From contig NZ_JAUDEA010000002.1 of the NCBI RefSeq assembly GCF_030372065.1, forward strand, positions 62,001-126,000: a stretch of 64,000 nucleotides of DNA, read 5' to 3'. Positions 8,751-16,631 of the stretch are shown piece by piece. The stretch is from Thermophilibacter provencensis (lineage in GTDB: Bacteria; Actinomycetota; Coriobacteriia; Coriobacteriales; Atopobiaceae). The notes under the pieces were generated by a model. The model did not search any database. It worked only from the letters and a program-made list of their open reading frames with translations, and was not told where the DNA came from. The translations under genes were made by a program, and so were the position numbers. Each line of letters starts with the position of its first letter. Positions within the stretch are counted from its first letter, which is position 1.

Positions 8751-9337
8751 GAGGGGTCCTCCTCACGCGAAACAACAAGAAGGTCAACGGCGGTGATGCC
8801 GTGTCGCTTAGATTTTACGAGGTTCAGCACCGTGGCGCACGCGAGCCCCTCCGCATCGGAGGCGTGCTCGTACACAATGACGGCATCATCGCTAAGCTGG
8901 CCCGTCACTGTAAGCCGATCAACAAGGTCGCTCACGCGCTCGGCGGAGAGGGCATAGGGCGGGTCGAGAAACACAACTCCAAAGGGGGCTCCCACAAGGC
9001 CGCGATCGACAAGAGAAAAGACATCGCCTGCCAGAGCCGAGAACTCGCCCGGCTTTGCGCCGAGCGCCTCGGCAGACCTCCTGACGCGCGCAGCTGCCCG
9101 TCGGTCCCTGTCAATAAAGGTTGCCCGTGCGGCACCGCGCGAGAGCAGCTCGAGGCCCATTGCGCCCGACCCCGCAAACGCGTCGAGCACCGAGCGGTCC
9201 GAGAGGTCAAGGCCGCACGCAGAGAGGATCATCGAAGCGATCTGCTCACGCGTCCTGTCCGTTGTGGGTCGCGTGACGCCGCGGCCCTCCGGAGCCTCGA
9301 TGGTGCGCCCGCGCCACTTTCCGCCGACTATTCTCAT
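8747..9337 (-). CDS. rsmD: 16S rRNA (guanine-N2)-methyltransferase RsmD
   Basis: SAM-dependent methylation of G966 of 16S rRNA. The 196-aa protein starts MRIVGGKWRGRTIEAP, has TRPTTDRTRE, then the SAM-binding segment LDAFAGSGAMGLELLSRGA, and the catalytic DPPY motif (VFLDPPYAL). It overlaps recG by four bases at its start and coaD by four at its end, indicating one translationally coupled unit. Confidence 0.96.
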   Translation of the reverse strand: MRIVGGKWRGRTIEAPEGRGVTRPTTDRTREQIASMILSACGLDLSDRSVLDAFAGSGAMGLELLSRGAARATFIDRDRRAAARVRRSAEALGAKPGEFSALAGDVFSLVDRGLVGAPFGVVFLDPPYALSAERVSDLVDRLTVTGQLSDDAVIVYEHASDAEGLACATVLNLVKSKRHGITAVDLLVVSREEDPS

Positions 9338-11496
9338 GCTCGCTCCAGTTCATCAAAGTAGGCCCCAAACCTGTCGCGCACCTCGAGGGCGAGCGCGCGA
9401 TGCACGGGGGCAACGAGGCGCGGGTCCGCGCTTGCGAGCTCGCGCGCATCATCATGGGCCGCCTCCACGAGGTCCCTGTCCGCATCGAGGTCAGAGATCT
9501 CAAGTGAGACGCCACCGCTCTGGCGGTACCCGAGCACCTCACCCTCGTGACGGAGGCGAAGGTCGAGCTCGGCGAGCTCAAAGCCGTCCGAGGTGGCCTC
9601 GAGGGCACCAAGCCGCTCGCGCGCCTTGCTGTCGCGCTTTGCGGCGCAGCACAGGTAAACGGTTCCGGAGACGTCGCCGCGCCCCACGCGACCCCTAAGC
9701 TGGTGCAGCGTGGCAAGGCCAAAGCGGTCGGCGTCGAGCACCACCATCGCCGTGGCGTTGGGAACGTCAACGCCCACCTCGACCACGGTCGTGGCCACGA
9801 GCACCTTGGTTTTTCCCGCGCGAAAGCGCTCCATGGCAGCGTCCTTCTCGGCAGCGGGCATGCGTCCGGTGAGAAGGTCGCAGGAGATGCCGGGGAGAAT
9901 CTCCCGGCGGAGCTCCTCAAGCGTGGATACGGCAGAGCGTGGGCGCGCTGACGTCGAGCGAAGGGCCTCGGGTACGTCGTCAAGAGCAGCGCCGTCGTCG
10001 GAGTCATCGACGAGCGGGCAGATGACATAGGCCTGCTGACCCCGCGAGACGGCATCGCGAATCGCGCCCCACGCAAGGTCGAGGCTGTCAGGCGAGATGA
10101 CCTTGGTCGAGATGCCGGCTCCCGCGCGAGGGCGCCGCGTGATGCGCGAAAGGTCAACGTCCCCGTAGAGCGAGAGCGCAAGCGTGCGCGGGATGGGGGT
10201 CGCCGTCATGGCAAGCAGGTCCGCGCCGGCGCCCTTTCTGCGCAGGGCGGCGCGCTGGTCGACGCCAAAGCGATGCTGCTCGTCTATGACCACAAGGGTG
10301 AGCGAGGAGAACTCCACGCCTTCCGAGAGGAGCGCGGTGGTGCCAAAGGCAACGCAGGTCTCGCCGCGTGCGAGCGAGCACTCGGCGAGAGCACGCTCGT
10401 CCGAGGGCGTGGAGCCCGTTATGAGCGCCCAGCTCACGTGGGACGCGTCCAGAACCGGACCGAGCTTCTCGGCATACTGACGGGCAAGGACGGAGGTGGG
10501 GGCCATCACGGCGGCCTGCGTCCCCGTGTCCGCCACGGCGGCAAGCGCCACGGCGGCCACAGCGGTCTTTCCCGTGCCCACGTCACCGAGCAGCAGGCGG
10601 TTCATCACGTGCGGGGACGCCATGTCGGCGAGAATCTCGTCGGCAGCCAGGCGCTGCTCGTCGGTGAGCGTGAACGGCAGGTTGGCGAGAAGTGCGCGCA
10701 TGTGCGGGCCAGACGTAACGTGACGCGTGGGCTCAACGCCCTCGAGCTCAAGGTTCCGACGCGTGAGAAGCGCGAGCTGAAGGCAGAGAAGCTCGTCATA
10801 GGCAAGGCGCCTACGGGCCGTCTCCGCGGTGGCAACTGTGCGCGGAAAGTGTACCTCGCGCACGGCGCGCCCGAGCGTCATGAGGGAGCGCCGGGCGGCG
10901 AGCTCAGCGGGCAGCCAGTCGCAGACGTCACCCTCGTCGGCAAGGGCTGCCGCCATGATGCGGCGCATCCAGGGAACGCTCACTCCCTCGCCGACGGGAT
11001 GGACGGGCAACACGCGCGCATAGCCGCCCGCATCGGACGACGAGCCAACAACCTCGTAGAAGGGGGCCTTCATCTGCTTGAAGCCGTAGCCAAAGGTAAC
11101 CTTGCCCGAGAGGGCAATAACGTCGCCCTGCTTGACCTGCTCTGCAATCCAGGGCTGACGGAAGAATGTGGCAACGAGCACGCCCGTCTCGTCCATGACA
11201 AAGAGCTCGACGATCTGCATGCGCGGGCGCGGCCGCTTGAGGGTAACCTTGTCAACCGTGACGACAATGGTTGCGTCCTCCCCCACGTCCGCATGGGAGA
11301 TCTTGGTGACTCGGGTGAAGTCGAGGTAGCGATGAGGAATGTGCAGGAGAAGGTCGCGAACGCGCACGATGCCCAGGCGCTCGAGCGCGGCCTGACGGTT
11401 TCCCTTGACGTAGCGCAGCCTCGACACAGAGTCAGAGAGGGCGCAGGTTCTCTGCACCCTCTCCGAAGCGTTTGATATGGCGAGGCGGGACCCCAA
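9334..11496 (-). CDS. recG: ATP-dependent DNA helicase RecG
   Basis: Branch-migration helicase acting at stalled replication forks and Holliday junctions. The 720-aa protein has an N-terminal wedge/OB region (DLLLHIPHRYLDF), Walker A GDVGTGKT around residue 310, the Walker B box DEQH in VVIDEQHRFGVDQR, TATPIPRTLAL, and motif VI QLRGRVGRGDVSG. The listed start is a TTG four bases after the fakA stop without a strong ribosome site; an in-frame GTG 13 codons later is possible. Conserved domains begin near residue 25, so either start is compatible. Order Asp23-fakA-recG resembles Bacillus yloU-yloV-recG. Confidence 0.95.
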   Translation of the reverse strand: MGSRLAISNASERVQRTCALSDSVSRLRYVKGNRQAALERLGIVRVRDLLLHIPHRYLDFTRVTKISHADVGEDATIVVTVDKVTLKRPRPRMQIVELFVMDETGVLVATFFRQPWIAEQVKQGDVIALSGKVTFGYGFKQMKAPFYEVVGSSSDAGGYARVLPVHPVGEGVSVPWMRRIMAAALADEGDVCDWLPAELAARRSLMTLGRAVREVHFPRTVATAETARRRLAYDELLCLQLALLTRRNLELEGVEPTRHVTSGPHMRALLANLPFTLTDEQRLAADEILADMASPHVMNRLLLGDVGTGKTAVAAVALAAVADTGTQAAVMAPTSVLARQYAEKLGPVLDASHVSWALITGSTPSDERALAECSLARGETCVAFGTTALLSEGVEFSSLTLVVIDEQHRFGVDQRAALRRKGAGADLLAMTATPIPRTLALSLYGDVDLSRITRRPRAGAGISTKVISPDSLDLAWGAIRDAVSRGQQAYVICPLVDDSDDGAALDDVPEALRSTSARPRSAVSTLEELRREILPGISCDLLTGRMPAAEKDAAMERFRAGKTKVLVATTVVEVGVDVPNATAMVVLDADRFGLATLHQLRGRVGRGDVSGTVYLCCAAKRDSKARERLGALEATSDGFELAELDLRLRHEGEVLGYRQSGGVSLEISDLDADRDLVEAAHDDARELASADPRLVAPVHRALALEVRDRFGAYFDELERA

Positions 11497-11499
11497 GGG

Positions 11500-13167
11500 C
11501 TACTCGATCGAGAAGATCACGGGGTAGAGGGGCTGCTCGCCGCGATGCGGGTCAATCTCAAGGTCGGGCTGGGCCTCCTCGATTGCAGCGACGAGCTTCT
11601 CGAAGGCCTCGTCGTCCATGTCCTGGCCGGCGAGGATGGTGAGAGAGTCGCCCTCCTCCTCGTCCTGCATCTTGGCAATGAGGTCAAGCGTGACCTGCTC
11701 GACGGAGGAGCCGACCACGTCGATGGAGTCGTCCTGAATGCCCATGACGTCACCGGCGTGAATGGGCGAGCCGTCAGCAGCCTGGGAGTCGCGCACGGCC
11801 GTGGTGACCTCGCCGCCGCGGACGTCCTGGATGGCCTCGGTCATGGTCTCGACGTTGTCCTCGAGCGTGCCCTCCGGGTCCACGACAAACATTGCCGAGA
11901 AGCCCTGGAGCACGGTCTTGGTGGGAACCACGGCAACCTTGGCGTCCTCGCAGGCGGAGGCTGCGGCCTCGGCGGCCATGCGGATGTTCCCGTTTCCGGG
12001 AAGGACGATGACGTTCTCGGCGTTGACCTGCTCAATGGCGGTGAGAATGTCTGCCGTGGAGGGGTTCATGGTCTGCCCACCGGAGACAACAACGTCAACG
12101 CCCAGGGAGCGCAGAATCTCCTCCTCGCCCGAGCCGGCAGCAACGGCCACAAAGCCGAGGGCCTTCTTGGGCCCGTCGCTCTTCTCGGCGGAATCGGCCT
12201 GGTCGGCCGCGATCTTGGCGGTGCGGTCGTGGGACTCCATGTCCATGTTGTGAATGAAGACCTCGTAGACCTGGCCAAACTGGAGCATGTACTCGAGGAC
12301 GCGGTTGGGCTCGTTGGAGTGCACGTGCACCTTGAAGTCCGGGTAGGCGCCCACGATAAGCTCGCAGTCGCCGAGCGTGGCGAGGTAGGCCAGGGACTCG
12401 TCGACGTCGAAGTCCTTCTCGGCCTTGAAGAGAAACTCGTTGCAGTAGCGGAACTCCGAGCCCTCCCAGTCGTCGTTGAGCTCGATCTGAACCTTGGCGG
12501 AGACGTCGGCCTTGGCGTCAACGGTGGTCTTGAACTCGGTGAGCTCGCCCGCCTTGCCGGTGGCGGCGTTGACGAAGGCCTCGAGGAAGGTGGCAAAACC
12601 AAAGGCGCCGGAGTCCACGACGCCGTTCTCCTTGAGGACGGGCAGGAGCTCAGGCGTGCGGGCAACGGACTCGTACGCCTCCACCACGAGGGCGTCGAGC
12701 ATCTCGGAGGTGGAGAGCTTGGTCTTCTCGAGCTGGTCCGCACGCGCGGAGACATCGCGCAGGACGGTGAGGATGGTGCCCTCGACCGGCTTGCGGACCG
12801 CCTTGAAGGCGACCTTCACGCCGCGACGCCACGCGTGGGCGATGTCGGCGGGGGTGGGGTGCTCCTGGTTCTTGGCGTCAACAAGGCCCTCGGCGATGCC
12901 GCGGAGGATCTGGCTGGTGATGACGCCGGAGTTGCCGCGGGCGCCCATGAGCGAGCCGTGCGTGATGGCCTTGGCGATGTCCTCGATGGTGGCGTCAGCG
13001 GGAAGAGCCTGCACCTCCCCCACGACCGTGTTGAGGGTGAGGGACATGTTCGTGCCGGTGTCACCGTCGGGGACGGGGAAGACGTTGAGCTTGTTGATCT
13101 CCTCGGCCCTGTCCGCCACGACCTTGGCGGCGGCGGGGAAGCATGTGCGGATGACGGTGGAAATCAT
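11500..13167 (-). CDS. fakA: DAK2/DegV-type fatty acid kinase FakA (YloV)
   Basis: Kinase subunit that phosphorylates fatty acids held by FakB/DegV proteins. The 555-aa protein has a DhaL-type nucleotide-binding domain starting at NVFPVPDGDTGTNM (residues 28-41, with Asp34 and Asp36 as Mg ligands) and the helix GARGNSGVITSQILRG. A central Ser/Asp-rich region and a C-terminal YloV domain (GGQTMNPSTADILTAIE; VLPGNGNI) follow. It lies 32 bp downstream of the Asp23 gene. No fakB is visible here. Confidence 0.92.
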   Translation of the reverse strand: MISTVIRTCFPAAAKVVADRAEEINKLNVFPVPDGDTGTNMSLTLNTVVGEVQALPADATIEDIAKAITHGSLMGARGNSGVITSQILRGIAEGLVDAKNQEHPTPADIAHAWRRGVKVAFKAVRKPVEGTILTVLRDVSARADQLEKTKLSTSEMLDALVVEAYESVARTPELLPVLKENGVVDSGAFGFATFLEAFVNAATGKAGELTEFKTTVDAKADVSAKVQIELNDDWEGSEFRYCNEFLFKAEKDFDVDESLAYLATLGDCELIVGAYPDFKVHVHSNEPNRVLEYMLQFGQVYEVFIHNMDMESHDRTAKIAADQADSAEKSDGPKKALGFVAVAAGSGEEEILRSLGVDVVVSGGQTMNPSTADILTAIEQVNAENVIVLPGNGNIRMAAEAAASACEDAKVAVVPTKTVLQGFSAMFVVDPEGTLEDNVETMTEAIQDVRGGEVTTAVRDSQAADGSPIHAGDVMGIQDDSIDVVGSSVEQVTLDLIAKMQDEEEGDSLTILAGQDMDDEAFEKLVAAIEEAQPDLEIDPHRGEQPLYPVIFSIE

Positions 13168-13199
13168 CTTCGAGAACCTCTTCTGTGGTCGTGGGGTGC

Positions 13200-13547
13200 C
13201 TAGCGCGCGTTGCGCAGGCCCTCGATGTGAACCTTGACGTCAACGTTGTCGAGCTCGGCGATCTGCTTGAGCAGGAACTTGACCGAGCTGGAGAGATTGC
13301 CCACGACGGAGGCCATGTTGACGCCCTGCTCCACGATCACGTGGAGGTCAACGGAGACGCGACCGCCCTCGGCGGCAACGTCGATGCCCTTGCGAAGGCG
13401 CTGGGACGGAAGCAAGCGGGCAACGCCGGCCTGCTCGTCGATCTCGGCCATGCCGACGACGCCGTAGCACTCGAGCGCGGCGTAGCCGGCGAGGTCGGCA
13501 ATGCAGTCATTGGACACCCTCAGCGTACCTGGAACGACACCAGACAT
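13200..13547 (-). CDS. Asp23/Gls24 family envelope protein
   Basis: A 115-aa member of the Asp23 (YloU) family, small membrane- or envelope-associated proteins often encoded immediately upstream of fakA. Recognisable segments are GTLRVSNDCIADLAGYAALECYGV at the start (too long to be chance; here the start matters more than the exact match) and VSVDLHVIVEQGVNM in the middle. AGGAGAA precedes the ATG. First gene of the Asp23-fakA-recG-rsmD-coaD run. Its function in this organism is not known. Confidence 0.88.
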   Translation of the reverse strand: MSGVVPGTLRVSNDCIADLAGYAALECYGVVGMAEIDEQAGVARLLPSQRLRKGIDVAAEGGRVSVDLHVIVEQGVNMASVVGNLSSSVKFLLKQIAELDNVDVKVHIEGLRNAR

Positions 13548-13596
13548 GTGGTTCTCCTCTCGCTGGCAGGAAGTGCGTATCGTCAGTATCTATGAC

Positions 13597-13602
13597 AGTA
13601 TA
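13597..13602 (-). promoter_or_regulatory. Candidate -10 box for the Asp23-fakA operon
   Basis: TATACT on the minus strand about 50 bp upstream of the Asp23 ATG. The matching -35 region is poor, so this rests on the -10 alone. Confidence 0.4.
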
Positions 13603-13771
13603 CCGCAGGAAGGTCGGACGGGACGGTTGGGAGCGCGCGAGCAGCACCTTTCCAAACGAGGGAGAACTCGCGCGGCGCCCCTCTCGACCGCAGGTCCTTC
13701 TCGACCCTGTCCCCGGCGCGTCCCAAGGTCTTCCCCGCCCCATCCCCGCCGCGTTCCGGGACCAAACGGGA

Positions 13772-13832
13772 GGTTTTGGGCAAAAGGTTTGATGAGCCGA
13801 AGCGGCTTACATCAAACCTTTTGCCCAAAACC
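13772..13832. repeat. Long inverted repeat (23-bp perfect arms)
   Basis: Arms at 13772-13794 and 13810-13832 are exact reverse complements (left arm begins GGTTTTGGGCAAAAGG). The 15-base loop has a nested AGCCG/CGGCT pair, so the cruciform or RNA hairpin could extend to about 28 pairs. There is no T-run to make it a textbook terminator. Confidence 0.9.
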
Positions 13833-14016
13833 AAGCAATACATGTTAAAACTTTAAGTCTAGCTGGCGAGAAGAACGATCAAACGACCCGCAACATAAAA
13901 CATGTTGCCCAAAACCGGCACTTTCGCAAGGATTCCACCCAACCGCTCGACGCGCGCCCTACCAAATCACAAAACCAGGCGATTTCGGACACTTCCCCAA
14001 TCCAACAAGGCGCCTC

Positions 14017-14718
14017 CTACAGCTGACGCAGGGCGTCAATGAGGCCCGTCTTGGAGTCCGTCCGCTCGTCGCGCATCTTGATGACGCGCGCCGGCACGCC
14101 CGCCACCACGGCGCCCGCGGGAACGTCCTCAACGCAAACGGCACCCGCCGCCACAACGGCCCGCGCGCCCACGCGAACGCCCTCAAGCACCACGGCGTTG
14201 GCACCGATCATGACGTCGTCCTCAACGACAACGGGCGTCGCGCTCGCAGGCTCGACCACGCCGGCGAGCACCGTTCCTGCGCCAATATGGCAGCGCGCGC
14301 CCACCGTGGCGCGCCCGCCGAGCACGGCCCCCATGTCGATCATCGTGCCCTCGCCGATGACGGCACCGATGTTGATGACGGCACCCATCATGATGACGGC
14401 GTTGTCGCCAATCTCAACGTGCTCTCGAATGATGGCGCCGGGCTCAATGCGCGCGTTCACGCCGCGCACGTCGAGCAGGGGAACCGCGGAGTTGCGGCGA
14501 TCCGCCTCGATATCTAGGTACTCGATCTCATCGACGTGCTCCTTGACGATGGGCTCGAGCTCGGACCACTCGCCAAAGACGATCTTTCCGTCGCGCCCGC
14601 CATAGACGTGCGCACCGCCCCAGTCCCAGCGCATGCCGCTCTTCTCGCGAACATACAGCTTGACGGGCGTCTTCTTGGGCGCGCTGGCAATGAAGTCGAT
14701 GATCTCGTGGGCGTTCAA
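14017..14718 (-). CDS. dapH: Tetrahydrodipicolinate N-acetyltransferase
   Basis: Acetylates tetrahydrodipicolinate in the acetylase branch of diaminopimelate/lysine synthesis. The 233-aa protein has an N-terminal helical domain and a left-handed beta-helix of hexapeptide repeats from about residue 85 ([31 protein letters not shown]), ending with VPARVIKM. This wording fits DapH rather than succinylase DapD. The TTG start has AAAGGA eight bases upstream. It is the last gene of the riboswitch-led lysA-dapA-dapB-dapH group, separated from dapB by the 41-bp palindrome array. Confidence 0.93.
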   Translation of the reverse strand: MNAHEIIDFIASAPKKTPVKLYVREKSGMRWDWGGAHVYGGRDGKIVFGEWSELEPIVKEHVDEIEYLDIEADRRNSAVPLLDVRGVNARIEPGAIIREHVEIGDNAVIMMGAVINIGAVIGEGTMIDMGAVLGGRATVGARCHIGAGTVLAGVVEPASATPVVVEDDVMIGANAVVLEGVRVGARAVVAAGAVCVEDVPAGAVVAGVPARVIKMRDERTDSKTGLIDALRQL

Positions 14719-14753
14719 AGGTGGTCCTTTCGTTAGTGGTTACCTACGCTTGC

Positions 14754-14937
14754 ACCCAGAACCATATCTGGGTGCCGGGCGTTCCCTCTGCCGTACCCAG
14801 AACCAGTTCTGGGCTCCGGGAACCCCCGCTGCCGCGCCCAAATCTGGATTTGGGTGGCCTAAGGGGCCCTTGTTGCACCCAGAACCGGATCTGGGTGCCC
14901 AGCAGGGCCCTTGCCGTACCCAGAACCGGTTCTGGGT
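14754..14937. repeat. Array of five 20-bp palindromes at exact 41-bp pitch
   Basis: Palindromes begin at 14754, 14795, 14836, 14877 and 14918, each 20 bp, with 21-bp partly conserved spacers. The last is a perfect palindrome, ACCCAGAACCGGTTCTGGGT. The third, GCCCAAATCTGGATTTGGGT, differs in both arms yet keeps its symmetry. The array fills the dapB-dapH gap. No function known to me. Confidence 0.95.
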
Positions 14938-14960
14938 ACGGCAAAGCGGGCGTTACGCAA

Positions 14961-15698
14961 TCACGCAAACATCAGCGTGTCAAAGTCATAGTAGCCTGCG
15001 GGGCGCCCGAGCAGACGCGTCGCCGCGGCAACGGCACCTGACACGAAGATCTGCCGACTCGCGGCGCGATGCGTGAGGCAGACCTCCTCGTCGGTGCCAA
15101 AGAAGTGCACCTCGTGCGTTCCGGCAACGGTGCCTCCGCGGACGGCGTGCATGCCTATCTCGCCGAGAACGCGCGCACCAACGATGCCCTCACGACCGCT
15201 CACCACGGGCCGCTCCCCCGCCGGGTCAACCGCGGCGAGAAGCGCCTTGGCGGTGCCGCTCGGGGCGTCGGCCTTCTGATTGTGGTGCGTCTCCACGATC
15301 TCCACGTCCCAGCCGGGCAGGGCGTCGGCGACGAGGCGAGTGGCATGGCGCAGAGCCGCGACGCCAAGCGAGTAGTTAGACGACCAGACCACGCGGTTCT
15401 TCTCGCCAAGCGCCCTGAGCTCGTCCAGCTGCTCGGGCGTGTAGCCCGTCGCGCCGCTCACGAGGGCCGCGCCGGTGCGCCGCACGTAGGCGGCGACGTG
15501 CGGGAGCGCCGCGGGGGCCGAGAAGTCCACGATGAGGTCGGCCGCTGGCGCGACCTCGTCCAGGCTGTCGATGTTGTCCACGTCGTAGGAGCCGGTCACG
15601 TCAAACCCCGCATCGAGAAGGGCCTCGCGCACGAGACGACCCATGCGGCCGCTGCCGCCAACGACGATCGCGCTTCTCGCGGCGTTTGCGCTAGCCAA
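14961..15698 (-). CDS. dapB: 4-hydroxy-tetrahydrodipicolinate reductase
   Basis: Reduces the DapA product to tetrahydrodipicolinate with NAD(P)H. The 245-aa protein has the nucleotide-binding loop VVGGSGRMGRLV near its start, DFSAPAAL, SGATGYTPEQ, the substrate motif ETHHNQKADAPSGTAKAL, and VHFFGTDEEVCLTHRA at the C-terminus. A longer frame to 15746 exists, but the TTG at 15698 begins right before the dinucleotide fold, has AAGGGGG nearby, and overlaps the dapA stop by eight bases. Confidence 0.94.
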   Translation of the reverse strand: MASANAARSAIVVGGSGRMGRLVREALLDAGFDVTGSYDVDNIDSLDEVAPAADLIVDFSAPAALPHVAAYVRRTGAALVSGATGYTPEQLDELRALGEKNRVVWSSNYSLGVAALRHATRLVADALPGWDVEIVETHHNQKADAPSGTAKALLAAVDPAGERPVVSGREGIVGARVLGEIGMHAVRGGTVAGTHEVHFFGTDEEVCLTHRAASRQIFVSGAVAAATRLLGRPAGYYDFDTLMFA

Positions 15699-16581
15699 GG
15701 AGACCAGCCCCCTTAAGCGCGGAGACGACGCGCTCGCGGCCGGCATCGGAGATCTGCCAGAGCGGCTGGCGATAGTGCTCGCCGATCATGCCCATCTCGG
15801 CGAGGGCGCACTTGACCGGGATCGGGTTCACCTCACAGAAGAGGGCGTGGATGAGCTCGAGGTTGTCCAGCTGGGCGCGGCGCGCCGCCTCGACGTTGCC
15901 GGCGAGGAAGTCCGCGCACATCTGGTGCACCGTGGCCGGCGCAACATCGGCCCAGACAGAGATGACGCCCTTGGCGCCGAGGCTCATGAGCGGCACGACG
16001 ATGTCGTCGTTACCGGAGAACATGCGGAAGTCGTCGGAGAGGTAGCGCGCGGCCATCGTTGCGTAGCTGATGGAGCCGGAGGCCTCCTTGAGGCCCCACG
16101 CGTTAGGGTGGACGGCCAGACGAGCAAGGTTCTTCTCGCTGATGGAGCAGCCCGTGCGACCGGGGATGTTGTAGAGGATGCAGGGCACGTCCACCTTGTC
16201 CAGGACGGCGGTGAAGTGGCGGTAGATGCCCTCCTCGTTGGACTTGTTGTAGTAGGGCGTGATGAGGAGAAGCCCGTCCACCCCAAGGCGCACGAGGCCG
16301 GCGGCCTTGCGCTCGGACTCAAAGGTGGCGTTGGAGCCGGCTCCGCCGATCACGGGCACGCGCCCGGCCACGCGCTCCACCACGCAGCGGGCGACCTCGT
16401 AATCCTCATCGTCGGTCATCGTGGACGACTCGCCGGTGGTCCCGAGCACCAGGATGCCGTCGGTGCCGTTTGCCAGGTGAAAGTCCACGAGGCGCTCGAG
16501 CGCGGGGTAGTCAACGGAGCCGTCCTCGCAAAACGGCGTCACGAGAGCGACGATCGAGCCAGTCAGGTTAGTCATGTCCAT
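15691..16581 (-). CDS. dapA: 4-hydroxy-tetrahydrodipicolinate synthase
   Basis: Condenses pyruvate with aspartate semialdehyde, the entry step to diaminopimelate. The 296-aa TIM-barrel protein shows GTDGILVLGTTGESSTM, TPYYNKSNEEG, YNIPGRTG (the catalytic Tyr) and GLKEASGS (the Schiff-base Lys). Two ATGs, at 16581 and 16575, are possible; the first is better spaced from AAAGGTG. It lies just downstream of lysA, with a GGGACAGTCCC palindrome in the gap, and overlaps dapB. Confidence 0.97.
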   Translation of the reverse strand: MDMTNLTGSIVALVTPFCEDGSVDYPALERLVDFHLANGTDGILVLGTTGESSTMTDDEDYEVARCVVERVAGRVPVIGGAGSNATFESERKAAGLVRLGVDGLLLITPYYNKSNEEGIYRHFTAVLDKVDVPCILYNIPGRTGCSISEKNLARLAVHPNAWGLKEASGSISYATMAARYLSDDFRMFSGNDDIVVPLMSLGAKGVISVWADVAPATVHQMCADFLAGNVEAARRAQLDNLELIHALFCEVNPIPVKCALAEMGMIGEHYRQPLWQISDAGRERVVSALKGAGLLG

Positions 16582-16597
16582 AGCGGCACCTTTCTCG

Positions 16598-16628
16598 ATG
16601 TTACGAAGGGACAGTCCCTTTGTTACAT
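16598..16628. repeat. GGGACAGTCCC palindrome, copy 2
   Basis: ATGTTACGAAGGGACAGTCC begins the unit, which continues as an imperfect palindrome. It lies between the lysA stop and the dapA ribosome site, nine bases from copy 3. Confidence 0.85.
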
Positions 16629-16631
16629 TTC

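Larger units (their letters stand above)
13548..14016. other. 469-bp intergenic region between Asp23 and dapH
   Basis: No credible gene. It holds a TATACT -10 box reading towards the Asp23 gene (13597-13602, minus strand), a large inverted repeat at 13772-13832 and a third copy of part of its arm at 13905-13916. The last 100 bp before the dapH stop are AT-richer than the surroundings. Confidence 0.6.

Noticed and set aside
11545-13203. 552-codon plus-strand open frame opposite fakA
   Set aside because: Mirrors fakA almost end to end, has Gly/Val/Leu-biased shadow composition and no motif.
14754-14937. Possible CRISPR array (also considered at 47859-48271)
   Set aside because: Repeats are degenerate, spacers are similar to one another, units are only 41-42 bp, and no cas gene is nearby.
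14721-15041. Repetitive small ORFs through the 41-bp palindrome array
   Set aside because: 41 is not a multiple of three, so the frame shifts at each unit and no protein repeat is conserved; one also runs into dapB on the other strand.
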